Assembly (NCBI GenBank): GCA_013201155.1
Contig: CP053716.1
Location: forward strand, 1,550,001 to 1,614,000
Length of the DNA stretch: 64,000 bases
From: Berryella wangjianweii
Lineage (GTDB): Bacteria; Actinomycetota; Coriobacteriia; Coriobacteriales; Eggerthellaceae
Direction: 5' to 3'
Below are positions 14,223 to 21,485 of this stretch, piece by piece. The notes under the pieces are model-generated. The model saw only the letters and a program-made list of their open reading frames with translations, did no database searches and was not told the origin of the DNA. The translations under genes were made by a program, and so were the position numbers. Numbering within the stretch: the stretch's first letter is position 1; each line of letters begins with the position of its first letter.

Positions 14223-15945
14223 GGCGCTCGTTCTGTCCGAGCAGGGCTACCGCACGTTCTGGCACGGGGTGGCGGCCTGCGTGGTATCGAACCTCGTGCT
14301 GATGGGAACCATGGTGATCGTGTTCGCCGCGCTCGATGGCTTTCTCGGTCATCTGCAGACGGGGGCCCCGCTGCCTCCTCTGGGCCCGAACCTGGCGGCG
14401 ATTGCAGCGGCCCTGGCGCTGATGACGGTTACCCAGGTATGGCAGTACCGCACCACCTATGGGGCCGTGTACGCCGAAAGCGAGCGCTCGCGCACCGCCA
14501 TGGCCGAGCGCATCAGACGTCTGCCGCTGTCGTTCTTCGGCCAGCGCGACCTGGCCGATTTCGCCTCGGTGGTGATGAAGGACTGCGCCGATCACGAGCG
14601 GCTGTTCTCGCACAGCATCCCGCGCCTGTTCGGCATGGGCATCTTCGTGGCCATCATGGCCGTGGCGATGTTCGCCTTCGATGCGCGCCTGGCTGCGGCT
14701 GCCTTGTGGCCGATACCGGCGGCTGCGGCGGTGCTGCTGGTCAGCTGGCGCGTGCAGATTGGCCATACGCGCGCCAAAAGCGCTGCGGCGCTGGCGTTTT
14801 CCGACACCTTGCAGGAATTCATGGAGTGCAATCGTCAGATACGCGCAGCGAACCTGCAGGATTCGTACCTGAATCTGATCGACCGGCGCATAGACGACGT
14901 GGAGCGCAGCAAGCAGCGCAGCGAGGCGGTGAACGGCACGCTGGTCAGCGCGGCGGTGACCCTGTGCCGTCTGGCGCTGCCCAGCACGGTGCTGGTGGGC
15001 GCCCTGCTGGTGGCGGGCGGTGAGTGCAGCCTGATCGTGTACGTGGGCTACCTGGTTGCCGTGACCCGCGTGTACGAGCCGGTGATGGCGGTGCTGGAGT
15101 CGATCGTGGAGATGATAGACCTCACGCACAGCCTGCGCCGCATGCGCGAGCTGATCGACGCGCCCATCATGGAGGGGTCCGAGCGCTTCGAGCCGCAGGG
15201 GCACGACATCAGCTTCGAGAACGTCAGCTTCGCCTACGGCGACACGGCCGAGGCGGTGCTGAGCGGGGTGAGCTTCACGGCGCATCAGGGCCAGGTGACG
15301 GCGCTGGTGGGCCCGTCGGGGGGCGGAAAGTCCACCTGCGCCAAGCTGGCGGCCCGCTTCTGGGACGCCGACGAGGGCGCGGTGCGCGTGGGCGGTGTGA
15401 ACGTGGCCGAGGTGGACCCCGAGGTGCTGCTGAGCCGCTACTCGATGGTGTTTCAGGATGTGGTGCTGTTCGACGGCACGGTGGCGGACAATATCCGCCT
15501 GGGCAGGGGAGGCGCCACCGATGCCGAGGTGCGCGCCGCGGCCCGCGCAGCCAACTGCGAGGACTTCGTGAACGCGTTGCCGCAGGGCTTCGATACCATG
15601 ATCGGCGAGAACGGGGCCCTGCTGTCGGGCGGCGAGCGCCAGCGCATCAGCATCGCGCGGGCCTTGCTGAAAGACGCGCCGATCGTGCTGTTGGACGAGG
15701 CCACGGCCTCGCTTGACGTGGAGGGCGAGACAGCCATGCAGCAGGCCCTGTCCCGACTGCTGGCCGGGCGCACGGTGATGGTGATCGCGCATCGCATGCG
15801 CACGGTGATGAACGCCGACAAGGTGGTGGTGCTCAGCCGCGGCACGGTGGCCGAGCAGGGCCCGCCCGCGCAGCTTCTTCAGCAGAACGGATTGTTCGCC
15901 CACATGGTGCGCGTTCAGGCCGAGGCGTCGGCCTGGAAGGTGTAG
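14212..15945 (+). CDS. ABC half-transporter B, siderophore-import type (YbtQ/IrtB-like)
   Basis: 577 residues, starting inside the 3' end of half-transporter A (11-bp overlap, GGAGG upstream). Six transmembrane helices are followed by an ATPase domain with Walker A GPSGGGKST, signature LSGGERQRISIARA and Walker B IVLLDEATASLD. With its partner it forms a full transporter in the cytoplasmic membrane. The two-gene unit plus divergent AraC regulator matches ybtA-ybtPQ. Multidrug export is the alternative, as the exporter fold alone does not fix direction. Confidence 0.87.
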   Translation: MLRKALVLSEQGYRTFWHGVAACVVSNLVLMGTMVIVFAALDGFLGHLQTGAPLPPLGPNLAAIAAALALMTVTQVWQYRTTYGAVYAESERSRTAMAERIRRLPLSFFGQRDLADFASVVMKDCADHERLFSHSIPRLFGMGIFVAIMAVAMFAFDARLAAAALWPIPAAAAVLLVSWRVQIGHTRAKSAAALAFSDTLQEFMECNRQIRAANLQDSYLNLIDRRIDDVERSKQRSEAVNGTLVSAAVTLCRLALPSTVLVGALLVAGGECSLIVYVGYLVAVTRVYEPVMAVLESIVEMIDLTHSLRRMRELIDAPIMEGSERFEPQGHDISFENVSFAYGDTAEAVLSGVSFTAHQGQVTALVGPSGGGKSTCAKLAARFWDADEGAVRVGGVNVAEVDPEVLLSRYSMVFQDVVLFDGTVADNIRLGRGGATDAEVRAAARAANCEDFVNALPQGFDTMIGENGALLSGGERQRISIARALLKDAPIVLLDEATASLDVEGETAMQQALSRLLAGRTVMVIAHRMRTVMNADKVVVLSRGTVAEQGPPAQLLQQNGLFAHMVRVQAEASAWKV

Positions 15946-15961
15946 GCGCGCGCGGCACGGA

Positions 15962-15998
15962 GCCCGAGATGCGCGCGGCTCGGCATCTCGGGCGATTT
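15962..15998 (+). terminator. Rho-independent terminator after the ABC pair
   Basis: A perfect 10-bp stem (15962-15971 with 15984-15993) is followed by GATTTTC. Confidence 0.75.
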
Positions 15999-16124
15999 TC
16001 TCGGTCATTTGTGAAGTGGCGGGCCTGCGCGCGAAGCCCTATATACTGTTGTGCCATCAACGGAAACGGGAGGGGCCGCTGCGCGGGATGCGCGCGGGCC
16101 CTGGGGGCGAAGCGAGGCGAGCGC

Positions 16125-17417
16125 ATGTCTGAAGAAGTGATCGTGGTTCGAGGCAACGGCACGCTGTCGGGCGAGGTGCGGGCGTCGGGCGCGAAGAACT
16201 CGGCCCTGAAGCTGATCGCGGCCTCGGTGCTGGGCCAAGGCCCCACCGTGCTGCGCAACGTGCCCGCCATCTCCGACATCGCGATCATGTCGGAGGTGCT
16301 GCGCCGTCTGGGCGCCACGGTGGAGCGCGACGACCACGTCCTTACCCTTGACACCACCTCGCTGAACTCGTTCGAGACCCCTTACGACCTCGTGTCGAAG
16401 ATGCGCGCCAGCATCTCCATTCTCGGTCCGCTGGTGGGTCGCTTCGGTCGGGCGCACGTGGCCATGCCGGGCGGCTGCCAGATCGGGGCGCGAAAGATCG
16501 ACATGCATCTGAAGGGCCTTGAGGCCCTGGGCGTGGAGTTCGTCACCGAGCACGGCTTCCTGAAGGCGTCCGCGCCCGCGGGGCTGCACGGGGCCCACGT
16601 GGCCTTGGACTTCCCCAGCGTGGGGGCAACCGAGAACCTGCTGATGGCCGCAGTGGTGGCCGAGGGCGTCACGCACATCGAGAACGCGGCCTGCGAGCCC
16701 GAGATCGAGGACCTGGCCGCCATGCTGAACGCCATGGGCGCGCGCGTGTCGGGCGCGGGCACCTCGCTGATCAAGGTGGAGGGCGTGCCGCTGGGCAGCC
16801 TGCATCCCTGCGAGCATGTCACCTGCGGCGATCGCATCGAGGCGGGCACCTTCCTGGTGGGCGGCGCCCTGACGGGCGGCCCTGTCACCGTGCGCGGCGT
16901 GAACCCCGCTCATCTGCGCATGGCGCTGATGAAGCTTGAGCTGATGGGCTGCGTGGTGGAGCGCGGCGACGACTGGGTGCGCGTCTCCCGCACCGAGCCC
17001 CTGCGCCCCGTGGACATCCAGACTCTGCCGCACCCTGGGTTCCCCACCGACCTTCAGGCCCAGTTCATGCTGTTGGCGGCCCTGGCCGACGGCACGGCGG
17101 TGATTACCGAGAACGTGTTCGAGAACCGCTTCATGTTCGCAGCCGAGCTGATGCGCATGGGCGCCGATGTGGCGATCGAGGACCATCATGCCCTTGTGCG
17201 GGGCGTGCGCGGCCTGCAGGGCGCCCCCGTCACCTCCACCGACCTGCGCGCCGGCGCCGCCTTGGTGCTGGCCGGCATCGTGGCCGAGGGCGAGACGTGC
17301 GTGCGCAAGGTGGCTCATATCGACCGAGGCTACGAGGGCTACGTGCAGAAGCTGCGGGCTCTGGGCGCCGATGTGGAGCGCATCGAGCTGCCGTGCGTTC
17401 AGATGCCTCAGGCGTAG
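16125..17417 (+). CDS. murA: UDP-N-acetylglucosamine 1-carboxyvinyltransferase
   Basis: 430 residues. It transfers enolpyruvate from PEP to UDP-GlcNAc, the first committed step of peptidoglycan synthesis in the cytoplasm. Lys24 and Asn25 lie in SGAKNSALK. The fosfomycin-target cysteine is Cys118 in PGGCQIGARKID, so the enzyme should be fosfomycin-sensitive. The start at 16125 gives the family N-terminus; the open frame upstream is non-coding-looking. A -10 like TATACT lies at 16042-16047. The downstream LCP-type gene begins 9 bp after the stop, so both are probably cotranscribed. Confidence 0.95.
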   Translation: MSEEVIVVRGNGTLSGEVRASGAKNSALKLIAASVLGQGPTVLRNVPAISDIAIMSEVLRRLGATVERDDHVLTLDTTSLNSFETPYDLVSKMRASISILGPLVGRFGRAHVAMPGGCQIGARKIDMHLKGLEALGVEFVTEHGFLKASAPAGLHGAHVALDFPSVGATENLLMAAVVAEGVTHIENAACEPEIEDLAAMLNAMGARVSGAGTSLIKVEGVPLGSLHPCEHVTCGDRIEAGTFLVGGALTGGPVTVRGVNPAHLRMALMKLELMGCVVERGDDWVRVSRTEPLRPVDIQTLPHPGFPTDLQAQFMLLAALADGTAVITENVFENRFMFAAELMRMGADVAIEDHHALVRGVRGLQGAPVTSTDLRAGAALVLAGIVAEGETCVRKVAHIDRGYEGYVQKLRALGADVERIELPCVQMPQA

Positions 17418-17426
17418 GGCCGCATC

Positions 17427-18926
17427 GTGGGATTGTTCTCGAAGCGCAGGAGCGCCCGCACGCTGCGTCAGACGTCGCGGCGGGCCAACGGATCGGTGAT
17501 CGGCTCGCATGTGGCGCCGCGCGCGGGGCGCGGCGGGCGCGGGATGAACGCGGGCTCGGTGTCGTTTCGCAGCAACCGTCGGGCGTCGCGGGCGGTGCGC
17601 GGCGAGGTGAGCAATGTGGCGGCCCCGGCCGCCCATGCGGCAGCCGGTGTGCGGCGCACGCGCAGTTACCAGGGGTTCGAGGTCAGCGCCAATCGCAGTC
17701 GGCGCGCACGGGGCGTGGCGGTGGCCCTGGGCATCGTGCTGGCCCTGGCTGCCGTGGCCGGAGGCGTGGCCTCCTTCATCTACCTGGGGCAGATCGGCTC
17801 GAACCTTGAGCTGCGCGATTCCGACGCCCGCAGCGCCCTGGTGGCCGCTGAGAAGGACAAGCCTCGGTACGCCCTGGTCAGCATGGAGCTGGGCGCGGCA
17901 ACCGCAGAGGGCGCCAACAGCGGCCCCGACCTGCTGGCGGTGGTGCGCGCCGACCCCGGGCAGAAGACGCTTGCCCTGCTGGTGATCCCCGCCGAGACGT
18001 GGGTGAACCTGGGCGAGGCGGGCGGCGGCCCCATTCGCGATGCCGCTCGGCAAGGCGATGCGGCGCTGGTCAAGGCCGTGTCGTCGCTTGCGGGCGTGCC
18101 CCTTTCCCACCTGGTGAAGGTGGACGAGCGGGGCCTTCTGCGCATGGTGGGGGCGGTGGGCGGCGTCGATGCGGACGTGCCCGAAGAGGTGGACGACCCG
18201 CTGGCGGGCCATGCCTATCTGGCTGCGGGGCGGCAGCATATCGACGCGGACAGCGTGCTGACCCTGCTGCGCGCCACGAACCTGTCGAAGCAGGGTCTTA
18301 CCCAGGCCCAGATCCAAGGCGCGTTTCTGGCCGAGCTGATCGCCAAGACCTTCGGAGCCGGCGACGCGCGTCTGTCCACGGCCCTGCTGGACCGCATCGG
18401 CTCGGGCATGCGCACCGATGTTTCGTCGGGGGATCTGCTGAAGGGCGCCGACGCGTTCGCCGCGCTGTCTGCCGGCGACATCCCCGTGTCGGTGGTGCCG
18501 GGCTCTACCAGCGTGTCCACCAATCTGGCGACGAAGGGGGTCAGTCGCTTCCTGATAGACGAGGACGCCTGGAGCCAGGTGAGGGCCGCCTTCATGGAGG
18601 GCGGACGGGCCGAGCTCGACCCGGCGGTTGCGTCCGACGTGAGCGGGCGCACGGTTGAGGTGCGCAACGGCGCGGGCATCACCGGCGCCGCCACCGCTGC
18701 CGCCGATGCGCTTGAGCAGGCCGGGCTGAAGGTGACGTCGGTAGGCAACGCCGAGCAGCAGGTGTTCACCGAGACGCTGGTGGTGTACGACGGCGACCTG
18801 CAGCCCGAGGCCGAGGCCGTGGTGAGGGCGCTTGGCTTCGGCCGCGCCGTGAAGGGCCTGGGCTACTACGCCTACCAGGCCGATCTGCTGGTGATCATCG
18901 GGGGCGACTATCGGCCCATCAGCTAG
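17427..18926 (+). CDS. LytR-CpsA-Psr-like membrane protein with degenerate active site
   Basis: A 499-residue protein with a GTG start. An Arg/Ser/Ala-rich cytoplasmic N-terminus (1-93) precedes one transmembrane helix (about 94-118), an LCP-like extracellular domain (about 130-340) and a C-terminal LytR_C domain ([14 protein letters not shown]... at about 410-495). LCP enzymes attach glycopolymers to peptidoglycan using several arginines. Here the usual IPRDT motif reads IPAET (about 188-192) and the RxR/RQ helix reads [18 protein letters not shown], so most phosphate-binding arginines are gone. It is probably non-catalytic or uses an altered site. Its position after murA fits a cell-wall role. 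Confidence 0.75.
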   Translation: MGLFSKRRSARTLRQTSRRANGSVIGSHVAPRAGRGGRGMNAGSVSFRSNRRASRAVRGEVSNVAAPAAHAAAGVRRTRSYQGFEVSANRSRRARGVAVALGIVLALAAVAGGVASFIYLGQIGSNLELRDSDARSALVAAEKDKPRYALVSMELGAATAEGANSGPDLLAVVRADPGQKTLALLVIPAETWVNLGEAGGGPIRDAARQGDAALVKAVSSLAGVPLSHLVKVDERGLLRMVGAVGGVDADVPEEVDDPLAGHAYLAAGRQHIDADSVLTLLRATNLSKQGLTQAQIQGAFLAELIAKTFGAGDARLSTALLDRIGSGMRTDVSSGDLLKGADAFAALSAGDIPVSVVPGSTSVSTNLATKGVSRFLIDEDAWSQVRAAFMEGGRAELDPAVASDVSGRTVEVRNGAGITGAATAAADALEQAGLKVTSVGNAEQQVFTETLVVYDGDLQPEAEAVVRALGFGRAVKGLGYYAYQADLLVIIGGDYRPIS

Positions 18927-19017
18927 CGTTCGTCGCTTCGGTGCCGCGCCGGCAACGCGCGCGAAGCGCTGCGCGCGGTGTGATACCATTCGTCGTAATC
19001 GAGAGAAGGAGAATCCC

Positions 19018-19248
19018 ATGATAGACAAGGAATCCGTTCAGACGGTGCTCGACCTGATCCGTCCCAGCCTGGTGGCCGACGGCGGCGACGCCAAGCTGGT
19101 GGACGTGTCGGAGGACGGCGTGGTGACCGTTGAGCTGCAGGGTGCGTGCAAGGGCTGCCCCATGTCGCAGATGACGCTTGCCAACGGCATCGAGCGCATC
19201 CTGAAGGAGCGCGTGCCGGGCGTCACCAAGGTGGTCAACGCCGGCTAG
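19018..19248 (+). CDS. NifU C-terminal-domain Fe-S scaffold protein
   Basis: A 76-residue stand-alone NifU-C/Nfu domain. It contains the [16 protein letters not shown] helix and the cluster-binding CxxC in [10 protein letters not shown]. Such proteins carry or deliver [4Fe-4S] clusters in the cytoplasm. AGAAGGAGAA gives a strong ribosome-binding site. It is monocistronic by appearance, with its own terminator 18 bp downstream, yet a Cys-rich gene follows on the same strand. Confidence 0.92.
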   Translation: MIDKESVQTVLDLIRPSLVADGGDAKLVDVSEDGVVTVELQGACKGCPMSQMTLANGIERILKERVPGVTKVVNAG

Positions 19249-19265
19249 CGCCATGCTGCAGGCAC

Positions 19266-19305
19266 ACGGGCCCGCGTCACCGCCTGGTGCGGGGCGCGGG
19301 CCCGT
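19266..19305 (+). terminator. Hairpin terminator after the NifU-type gene
   Basis: A perfect 11-bp stem (19266-19276 with 19295-19305) is followed by TCGTTCGTT. Confidence 0.6.
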
Positions 19306-19369
19306 TCGTTCGTTGGCGGAGCTTCGCGCGCGCGGCGCCCGGGTGCCGCGCGCAGACGCAGGGGGTGGA

Positions 19370-19660
19370 ATGATGAGATGCTGGGAGCGTCGGGGCTGCG
19401 ACGAGGAGTGGATGTCGCGCTGTCCCCATAACCTGGGCAACGACGTATGCCCCACCGAGTGCTTCAACGTCGATTGCTTCCTGCCCACGCACGTGGTTGC
19501 CACCGACTTCGCCCTGCTGCTGAACCCCGATTTGGAATACAGCGCCGCGGTGAAGGAATGCTGCCGGTGGTGCGAGCACTTCCTTACCCATGGGCCGCGC
19601 AAGGGCGAGGGCGCGGGCGACCCCACGGCCATGCGCGAGTCGATGCGGTTCCTGATCTAG
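19370..19660 (+). CDS. Conserved Cys-rich protein, unknown function
   Basis: 96 residues, opening with MMRCWERRGCDEEW. There are ten cysteines in the first 70 residues, spaced C-x5-C-x7-C-x8-C-x3-C-x4-C and ending with CCRWC, plus a well-formed helical middle (VVATDFALLLNPDLEYSAAVKE). I recall similar short proteins in other Coriobacteriia but no assigned function. The pattern suggests binding of a metal or Fe-S cluster. The preceding gene is a NifU-type scaffold, which would fit. The start may be either of two adjacent ATGs (19370 or 19373), with GGGGTGGA upstream. The frame is open to 19253 but runs through the terminator hairpin. Confidence 0.65.
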   Translation: MMRCWERRGCDEEWMSRCPHNLGNDVCPTECFNVDCFLPTHVVATDFALLLNPDLEYSAAVKECCRWCEHFLTHGPRKGEGAGDPTAMRESMRFLI

Positions 19661-19838
19661 GTTCGACTTGCGTTTGGACGGGTCGCACCGATCCCGTTGC
19701 TCTCGCGGCGGTTGTCGCCCGCTTCGCCTGGTCAACGCCCTGCAGAGGAGCGGTCGCGCCTTGACGTGAGCGCGCGCGGCGCGGCCGGTCGCCTGGGCAC
19801 TGCGGTCTGCGCGCGGCAGCCTGCGCGCCGCAGAGGGC

Positions 19839-20969
19839 CTATGCGTCCTGCGGCCCCCACACCTCCTCGGCGATCTGGCGCACCAGGGCCAGCTTCGCCC
19901 ACTGCTCCTGTTCGGTGAGCTTGTTTCCCACCTCGCATGACGCGAATCCGCATTGGGGGCTCAGGCACAGCCGCTCAAGCGGCACGAACTGGGCCGCCTC
20001 GGCGATGCGCGCCTTGATGGCCTCCTTGCTCTCAAGTTCGGGCGACTTCGTGGTGATCAGTCCCAGCACCACGCGCTTGTCGTCGCTCACGTGGCGCAGC
20101 GGCGCGAACCCGCCCGAGCGCTCGTCGTCGAACTCCAGGTACAGGGCGCTCACGTTCTCGCGTGCGAACAGGTGCGAGCTGACGCGGTCGTAGGCTCCGG
20201 TAGAGAAGTACGTCGAGTGGTAGTTTCCGCGGCACACGTGCGAGGTGATCGCAAGGTCGTCGGGGTGGTCGGCGATCGCGCGGTTGTTGGCTTGCAGATA
20301 GAACTCAAGCTCGTCCGCCAGCCCGTCTTCGCTGCAGCCGAACAGGGTCGTTGCCTTCGGATCAACGAAGGCGCCCCAGGTGCAGTCATCCAGCTGCAGA
20401 TTGCGCAGGCCGGCGGCGTACGCCTCGGCGATGAACTGGCGGTACAGCCGCACCACGTCCTCGGTCAGCTCTTCGCGGCTGGCGTAGAACCTCGATGTCT
20501 GCGGCCAGGCAGGGGGAAGGTCGAACTGCTTCAGGAACTGGGCCGGAGCCGGGATGGTGAGCTTCGCCACGTGGTCGGCGTCTTCGAACTGCCTGATGAA
20601 GGCGAAGTGCTGCACGAAGGGATGACCCTTGGCGGGGTAGCCCAGCCGCCCGGTGAGGAAGGTGTCGTCGATCAGCGCGGCCTCTCCCACGAAGGGCAGG
20701 CCGGTTTCGGTGGGTCGGTGCGACACGCCCTCGAAGCCCCACATGAAGTCGAGGTGCCAGGTTGAGCGGCGGAACTCGCCATCGGTGAAGGCGCACAGCC
20801 CCGCCTCTTTCTGGCGGGTCACCAGCTGCGTGATGGCTTCGTCTTCCACTGCGGTCAGCTGGTCGCGGTCGATGGCGCCGGCCTCGAAGGCGCGGCGAGC
20901 CTCGCGCAGGGCCTGCGGGCGCAGGTAGCTGCCGACGGCTTCGAAGCGGAAGGGAACGGATGCGGTCAT
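19839..20969 (-). CDS. MetE C-terminal-domain-type methyltransferase (YxjG-like)
   Basis: 376 residues corresponding to the catalytic C-terminal half of cobalamin-independent methionine synthase. The zinc ligands are recognisable: His and Cys in SHVCRGNYHS, Glu in LYLEFDDE and Cys in SPQCGF. It lacks the N-terminal half of MetE, as do YxjG/YxjH and archaeal MesA-type proteins, so the methyl donor may not be methyltetrahydrofolate-triglutamate. The start at 20969 has AAGGAGG 6 nt upstream; the frame stays open to 21047 through the promoter. It is monocistronic, with a good promoter and an upstream inverted repeat. Confidence 0.85.
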   Translation of the reverse strand: MTASVPFRFEAVGSYLRPQALREARRAFEAGAIDRDQLTAVEDEAITQLVTRQKEAGLCAFTDGEFRRSTWHLDFMWGFEGVSHRPTETGLPFVGEAALIDDTFLTGRLGYPAKGHPFVQHFAFIRQFEDADHVAKLTIPAPAQFLKQFDLPPAWPQTSRFYASREELTEDVVRLYRQFIAEAYAAGLRNLQLDDCTWGAFVDPKATTLFGCSEDGLADELEFYLQANNRAIADHPDDLAITSHVCRGNYHSTYFSTGAYDRVSSHLFARENVSALYLEFDDERSGGFAPLRHVSDDKRVVLGLITTKSPELESKEAIKARIAEAAQFVPLERLCLSPQCGFASCEVGNKLTEQEQWAKLALVRQIAEEVWGPQDA

Positions 20970-21018
20970 GCGAGCCTCCTTGGATGGGCGTGATGGTGCG
21001 CGTGTGATGCGGGTTCCC

Positions 21019-21047
21019 ACCCTAGGAAGCGGTATTCGGAAAGTCAA
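21019..21047 (-). promoter_or_regulatory. Promoter of the methionine-synthase-like gene
   Basis: On the minus strand, -35 TTGACT (21047-21042) and -10 TAGGGT (21024-21019) are separated by 17 bp. The transcript would start near 21012, leaving a leader of about 40 nt. Confidence 0.6.
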
Positions 21048-21049
21048 CG

Positions 21050-21094
21050 TACCAGGCTACATGTTTTACCGATGTCTGATCATCAAGCCTGGTA
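21050..21094. repeat. Perfect inverted repeat just upstream of a -35
   Basis: TACCAGGCT (21050-21058) and AGCCTGGTA (21086-21094) form a perfect 9-bp inverted repeat with a 27-bp spacer. It ends 3 bp from the -35 of the methyltransferase promoter. The position suits an activator site; the regulator is unknown. Confidence 0.5.
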
Positions 21095-21341
21095 TGCGGG
21101 CCAGCGTTTCCGCTCCGTTGCCCTGCGCGCACCTGTGCGCGCTCAGGCTGAACGGGTGCGGGGGAGGGCCACCCCGCCAGAACGACGTGACGGGCGCGAG
21201 AGGCGCACGCCGTGCGGCATCGGGTCGGATGCGGGTCATGCGGCGGGCGCGCCCTCCGTGCGGCGTGAACGCCGTCGTGCGCATGGGTGCGCGACGGGCC
21301 CCTGCGCGGATTCCGAGTTCTTCACAGGCGCCGCGCCTTCC

Positions 21342-21369
21342 TTGACAGGCGAGGAGCGGCCACTACAAT
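21342..21369 (+). promoter_or_regulatory. Sigma-A promoter of htpG
   Basis: Consensus -35 TTGACA (21342-21347) and -10 TACAAT (21364-21369) have 16-bp spacing. The transcription start should fall at about 21376, inside the CIRCE element. Confidence 0.75.
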
Positions 21370-21374
21370 CGTGT

Positions 21375-21401
21375 TTGGCACTCGCATCAACAGACTGCTA
21401 A
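21375..21401 (+). promoter_or_regulatory. CIRCE operator (HrcA site) of htpG
   Basis: TTGGCACTC, nine bases, then GACTGCTAA matches the CIRCE consensus TTAGCACTC-N9-GAGTGCTAA with one change in each arm. It overlaps the expected transcription start. HrcA would repress htpG here until heat shock. No hrcA gene is in this window. Confidence 0.8.
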
Positions 21402-21485
21402 TTCTTGCTGAACGCACAGGTGAGACCTGGGTTATCCGGCAATGCCAGGCGGGAGCGGCTGAGGTTCGACTGAAAGGAACGAAGG

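Noticed and set aside
16019-16047. Full murA promoter
   Set aside because: Only a -10-like TATACT is convincing; no matching -35 at 16-18 bp.
16005-19028. Minus-strand open frame of 1007 codons
   Set aside because: It lies antisense to murA and the LCP gene, is dominated by His/Gln/Arg/Ala, and has no domain; a typical shadow frame in GC-rich coding DNA.
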